A stretch of 15,197 nt of DNA, from positions 1 through 15,197 of the forward strand of contig CAKRCJ010000025.1 of the NCBI GenBank assembly GCA_934307185.1. Reading direction: 5' to 3'. The position numbers were made by a program, and so were the translations under genes. Each line of letters begins with the position of its first letter. Position 1 is the first letter of the stretch. The DNA comes from an uncultured Roseburia sp. (lineage in GTDB: Bacteria; Bacillota; Clostridia; Lachnospirales; Lachnospiraceae). The notes beneath the pieces are model-generated. The model was given only the letters and a program-made list of their open reading frames with translations. It did not search any database and was not told the origin of the DNA. Positions 12,918 to 15,197 of the stretch are shown here, in pieces.

Positions 12918-12934
12918 GTTCCACAATATGGAAC
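12918..12934. promoter_or_regulatory. Palindromic operator at the regulator promoter
   Basis: GTTCCACAATATGGAAC has perfect 6-bp arms (GTTCCA and TGGAAC) and a 5-bp centre, beginning about 2 nt after the predicted start point of the regulator gene. Its similarity to 12800-12816 suggests that the same protein binds both sides and controls its own synthesis. Confidence 0.65.
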
Positions 12935-12982
12935 AGTAATCTGAAATATGAAACTTAAATTATTTGGAAAGGATAACATGGA

Positions 12983-13762
12983 ATGGAAGAAGTAAAAGAA
13001 AGCAAAAATCCGGTGCAGTCGGCAGAGCGTATTTTTCATGTACTTGAAATGTTGGCAGAAAATGGAGAGATGGGATTGATGGAGATTAGCGCCGAGCTTG
13101 GACTTCACAAAAGCACGGTACACAGACTGTTGATGTCATTGATTTATATGGGATATGCAAAACAGGATGAGACAACACAAAAGTATATGCTTTCTTATAA
13201 AATTGTGAGCATGGCAGGAAAAATATTGGAGCGTACCGATATTTTACAGATTGCAAAGCCATACATGGAACGTCTTTCCGACATCAGCGGCGAAGCGGTG
13301 CATTTAGTCCAGCGTGATGGAAATAATATTTTATATATTTACAAAATTGAAGCAAAGGTCGGTACAATCCGAATGGTATCCCATGTCGGAATGGTTCATC
13401 CGATGTACTGCTCCGGTGTAGGAAAAGCAATCATGGCTACTCTTCCGGAGAAAGAAGTAAAACAGATTTGGAATGAGAGCATTATTGAGAAAAAAACAGA
13501 GAAAACCATCACAGATATTGATGAGATGCTAAAGGTTTTAGAGGAAGTAAAAAAGAATGGATATGCACTTGATGATGAAGAAAATGAAGAGGGCGTCCGC
13601 TGTATCGCTGCCTGCCTGCATGGCTATGGAAAAGAAGTGAAATACGCATTCAGTATTTCCGGTCCGGTCAGCCGCATGACAAGGGAACGGGTGGAGGAGC
13701 TTTCTGTTGACGTGAAAAAAGTGCAGGAGGAATTATCCAGGGAACTGGGATATTATAAATAG
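12983..13762 (+). CDS. IclR-family transcriptional regulator (KdgR-like)
   Basis: A 259-residue regulator. Residues 8-70 are the winged helix-turn-helix (NPVQSAERIFHVLEML, then MEISAELGLHKSTVHRLLMSL with a recognition helix KSTVHRLL). The rest is the IclR effector domain: YKIVSMAGKILERTD, PYMERLSDISGEAVHL, HPMYCSGVGKAIMA, DDEENEEGVRCIAACL and a C-terminal helix. These proteins bind small acids such as 2-keto-3-deoxygluconate or glyoxylate and usually repress neighbouring catabolic genes. The start is ATG 12983 behind GGAAAGGA; an ATG at 12978 gives a five-codon frame only. It is divergent from the aldolase with shared palindromes between them, so it most likely represses that operon and itself. 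Confidence 0.93.
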   Translation: MEEVKESKNPVQSAERIFHVLEMLAENGEMGLMEISAELGLHKSTVHRLLMSLIYMGYAKQDETTQKYMLSYKIVSMAGKILERTDILQIAKPYMERLSDISGEAVHLVQRDGNNILYIYKIEAKVGTIRMVSHVGMVHPMYCSGVGKAIMATLPEKEVKQIWNESIIEKKTEKTITDIDEMLKVLEEVKKNGYALDDEENEEGVRCIAACLHGYGKEVKYAFSISGPVSRMTRERVEELSVDVKKVQEELSRELGYYK

Positions 13763-13807
13763 GCAGCATTAATTTCATACATGTTTTAAAAATTTTCCAG
13801 TAAAAAG

Positions 13808-13836
13808 GTATAAGAAAAAAAAGGTTGGTCATACTA
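13808..13836 (+). promoter_or_regulatory. Sigma-F/sigma-G-like forespore promoter of the lipoprotein gene
   Basis: GTATA (13808-13812) followed after 14 bp by GGTCATACTA (13827-13836) matches the sigma-F pattern GYATA, about 15 bp, GGnnAnAnTR at all defined positions. The embedded CATACTA, 17 bp after GTATA, also matches the sigma-G pattern. A TATAAT at 13858-13863 with no clear -35 is a possible vegetative alternative. The 13763-13889 gap also holds the short palindrome TTTTCGAAAA (13837-13846) and no clear terminator for the regulator gene. Confidence 0.6.
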
Positions 13837-13889
13837 TTTTCGAAAAGCAGAAAACATTATAATCTGCGGGAAGAAAAGGAGAAATGACT

Positions 13890-14270
13890 ATGAGAAAGTG
13901 GAAATTACTTTTGGCAGGAATGCTGCTGACGTTATCTTTAAGTGCTGTCTCCGGCTGTGGTAATAATACGGCAAATGATAATAATAACGGCACAAATGGG
14001 ACAACAACAAACACAGAAAACAGATTAAATAATGATGCAGGAACAAACGACAGAAACAACATGGATACAACGGAAGATAACATGGGAAATAATAAAGACA
14101 ATGGAAACGTAGTAGAGGATGTGGTTGATGGAGTCGGAGATGCCGGAAAAGATGTCATTGACGGTGTAGAAGATGGTGTGGATGATCTCACAAATGATGC
14201 AACAGGCGGAAACGTGGATAACACCAACGGTGCAGGCGGAACAGACGGAAATGGAACTGCAAATCCGTAA
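13890..14270 (+). CDS. Small Asn/Asp/Gly-rich lipoprotein, probable spore lipoprotein
   Basis: A 126-residue protein with a lipoprotein signal peptide: MRKWK, a hydrophobic core, then the lipobox VSGC with C23 as the lipid-bearing residue. The mature part is low-complexity and rich in N, D, G and T. Residues about 79-106 form an acidic repeat-like stretch built on DVVDGV, DVIDGV and DGVDDL spaced near heptads, suggesting an amphipathic helix. I chose ATG 13890 over 13884 because AAGGAG (13876-13881) is 8 nt from the former and only 2 nt from the latter. The N/D-rich head after a lipobox recalls YhcN-type spore lipoproteins, but the conserved YhcN C-terminal domain is absent. The forespore-type promoter supports a spore role. 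No enzymatic function can be claimed. Confidence 0.75.
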   Translation: MRKWKLLLAGMLLTLSLSAVSGCGNNTANDNNNGTNGTTTNTENRLNNDAGTNDRNNMDTTEDNMGNNKDNGNVVEDVVDGVGDAGKDVIDGVEDGVDDLTNDATGGNVDNTNGAGGTDGNGTANP

Positions 14271-14280
14271 AAATGGATAC

Positions 14281-14314
14281 AAAAAAGAACGATAGGAGTT
14301 ATCGTTCTTTTTTT
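14281..14314. terminator. Bidirectional terminator shared by lipoprotein and GGDEF genes
   Basis: AAAAAAGAACGAT (14281-14293), a 7-nt loop and ATCGTTCTTTTTT (14301-14313) form a 13-bp stem flanked by A- and T-runs, functional in both directions. The right half overlaps the last codons of the GGDEF gene, which encode SKKER and stop. Confidence 0.85.
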
Positions 14315-15197
14315 GATGCCTGTTTATTTAAGTACATTTTATGGTCTGCCTTATCGAGCAGTGTGCGGAGGGTACAGTCCTTGTAATCCAAAGAAAAACT
14401 GTAGCCATAAGCATACTGGATTGGATTTTGCATGCTGTAAAGATTGTACTGGTTAATCGTGTTGTACAAATTTTCCAAAAGCTGTTCGGCATCCTCTGCT
14501 TTTGCATCGTACAAAATGGCAATAAATTCGTCACCGCCATATCTGCCGACGAAATCTTTTTCCGGAATGATCTTGCGCAGAATTCGTGCAAAATCGGCAA
14601 TTAAAGCATCTCCGGCAGCGTGTCCGAACGTATCATTTATGACTTTTAAATTATTTAAGTCGAACATGACAAAGCATAACGGGTCAGTAATAAAACCGGA
14701 ATTGTGCAAAAGCTCCTCACAACGGCTTTTATTTGGAAGACCGGTATGAACATCCAGATAGGCTTTTTTCGATAATAGCCGGTTTTCCCTGGCGGATTTA
14801 ATAGCCTGCATTTGCTGTAAAATAATAAATATAATTAAAGATACCATATCAATGGCAGAAATTACTTCAATCAGGCGGATATGGTAGGCTATTTTTTCGG
14901 AATACTTTTCCGCAGCGGATACAGTTTCGTCTGCATAGCCAAAATACAGCTCGCTCATTGCTACAATGTCCGTTGCTTCGTAACCGTTCTCGCGCACTGC
15001 ATAAATTTCATTTTTCAAAAGTTCCCAGTATTCCATCTGGATATCTAAGTTTTTCTGGTAAATCGGGTCATTAATGCGTACAAGGTTATAGCTTCCCTTA
15101 CCGGATTTTAACCCGGATAAAACATTATCCAGATAGGAAATCAGGTTATCGTCTGCCGTACCGGTAATTTCAAGCTTTACTTCACGCTGGGTGGCTC
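14299..15197 (-). CDS. Membrane-bound GGDEF-domain diguanylate cyclase, 5' end off the window
   Basis: The frame stays open to the right edge, so the ATG at 15036 is internal and about 300 residues of C-terminal protein are visible. The first part (ATQREVKLEIT, then DNVLSGLKSGKGSYNL) is a helical extracytoplasmic sensor region, of the kind seen in PilJ-type or four-helix-bundle sensors. A membrane segment follows (IEVISAIDMVSLIIFIILQQ). The rest is a GGDEF domain: DVHTGLPNKSRCEELL, FDLNNLKVINDTFGHAAGD and the signature GRYGGDEFIAIL, closing with LLDKADHKMYLNKQ. It should make cyclic di-GMP from GTP. The inhibitory I-site RxxD, five residues before GGDEF, reads PEKD here, so product inhibition by that site is unlikely. 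No EAL domain is present. Confidence 0.92.
   Translation of the reverse strand, partial: ATQREVKLEITGTADDNLISYLDNVLSGLKSGKGSYNLVRINDPIYQKNLDIQMEYWELLKNEIYAVRENGYEATDIVAMSELYFGYADETVSAAEKYSEKIAYHIRLIEVISAIDMVSLIIFIILQQMQAIKSARENRLLSKKAYLDVHTGLPNKSRCEELLHNSGFITDPLCFVMFDLNNLKVINDTFGHAAGDALIADFARILRKIIPEKDFVGRYGGDEFIAILYDAKAEDAEQLLENLYNTINQYNLYSMQNPIQYAYGYSFSLDYKDCTLRTLLDKADHKMYLNKQASKKER

Noticed and set aside
13837..13846. TTTTCGAAAA palindrome as an operator
   Set aside because: Ten AT-rich bases with no second copy nearby; easily expected by chance.
13829..14227. Open frame of 132 codons on the - strand
   Set aside because: It is the antisense of the low-complexity lipoprotein gene; the Ser/Pro/Phe-rich product reflects the complement of Asn/Asp/Gly codons.
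1..15197. CRISPR array, tRNA, rRNA, insertion sequence or phage genes
   Set aside because: I found no regularly spaced repeats, no cloverleaf-like sequence, no transposase or integrase motifs and no phage structural genes.

Overview
The window looks like chromosomal DNA of an anaerobic, spore-forming Firmicute, most likely a gut Lachnospiraceae or related Clostridia. The base composition is AT-rich, genes carry strong AGGAGG-type ribosome binding sites, there are spore genes (spoVAD, spoVAE) with a forespore-type promoter, and the catabolic genes are typical of gut clostridia. I see no rRNA, tRNA, CRISPR array, insertion sequence or phage gene.

Positions 1-8155, all on the + strand, form a catabolic or respiratory island. 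It holds the 3' end of a GntR/FCD regulator, a two-domain iron-sulfur-flavoprotein-like reductase, an OFA-type MFS carboxylate transporter, and a four-gene operon of acyl-CoA ligase, acyl-CoA dehydrogenase, EtfB and EtfA. The ligase-ACAD-Etf core resembles the caffeate respiration (car) genes of Acetobacterium. The simplest model is that an unsaturated carboxylic acid is imported, activated to its CoA thioester and reduced at the C=C bond with electrons from NADH through an Etf that is probably bifurcating. The substrate cannot be read from the sequence. Each of the three transcription units (reductase; transporter; ligase-ACAD-Etf) has a candidate sigma-A promoter followed 13 nt after the -10 by a Rex-like 18-mer. 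A separate palindrome family, CTWGTCRACWAG, fits the GntR operator rule and lies at the transporter promoter, the ligase promoter and just after the reductase gene.

Positions 8156-9632 hold spoVAD and spoVAE behind a near-perfect sigma-G promoter, without the spoVAC gene that usually precedes them. Next comes a stand-alone HPt phosphotransfer protein (9722-10060) whose leader is a hairpin over its own Shine-Dalgarno. A bidirectional terminator separates it from a convergent, shortened glycoside hydrolase family 2-like gene that lacks most of its catalytic barrel.

Positions 11299-13762 are a sugar-acid module: a HIT protein and a KDPG/KHG aldolase with an extra VOC-like C-terminal domain on the - strand, divergent from an IclR/KdgR-type regulator. 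The intergenic region has two strong back-to-back promoters, each with a palindromic operator just downstream of its start point.

The right end holds a small Asn/Asp/Gly-rich lipoprotein with a sigma-F/sigma-G-like promoter, probably a spore lipoprotein. A shared terminator separates it from a convergent membrane GGDEF protein that runs off the window.
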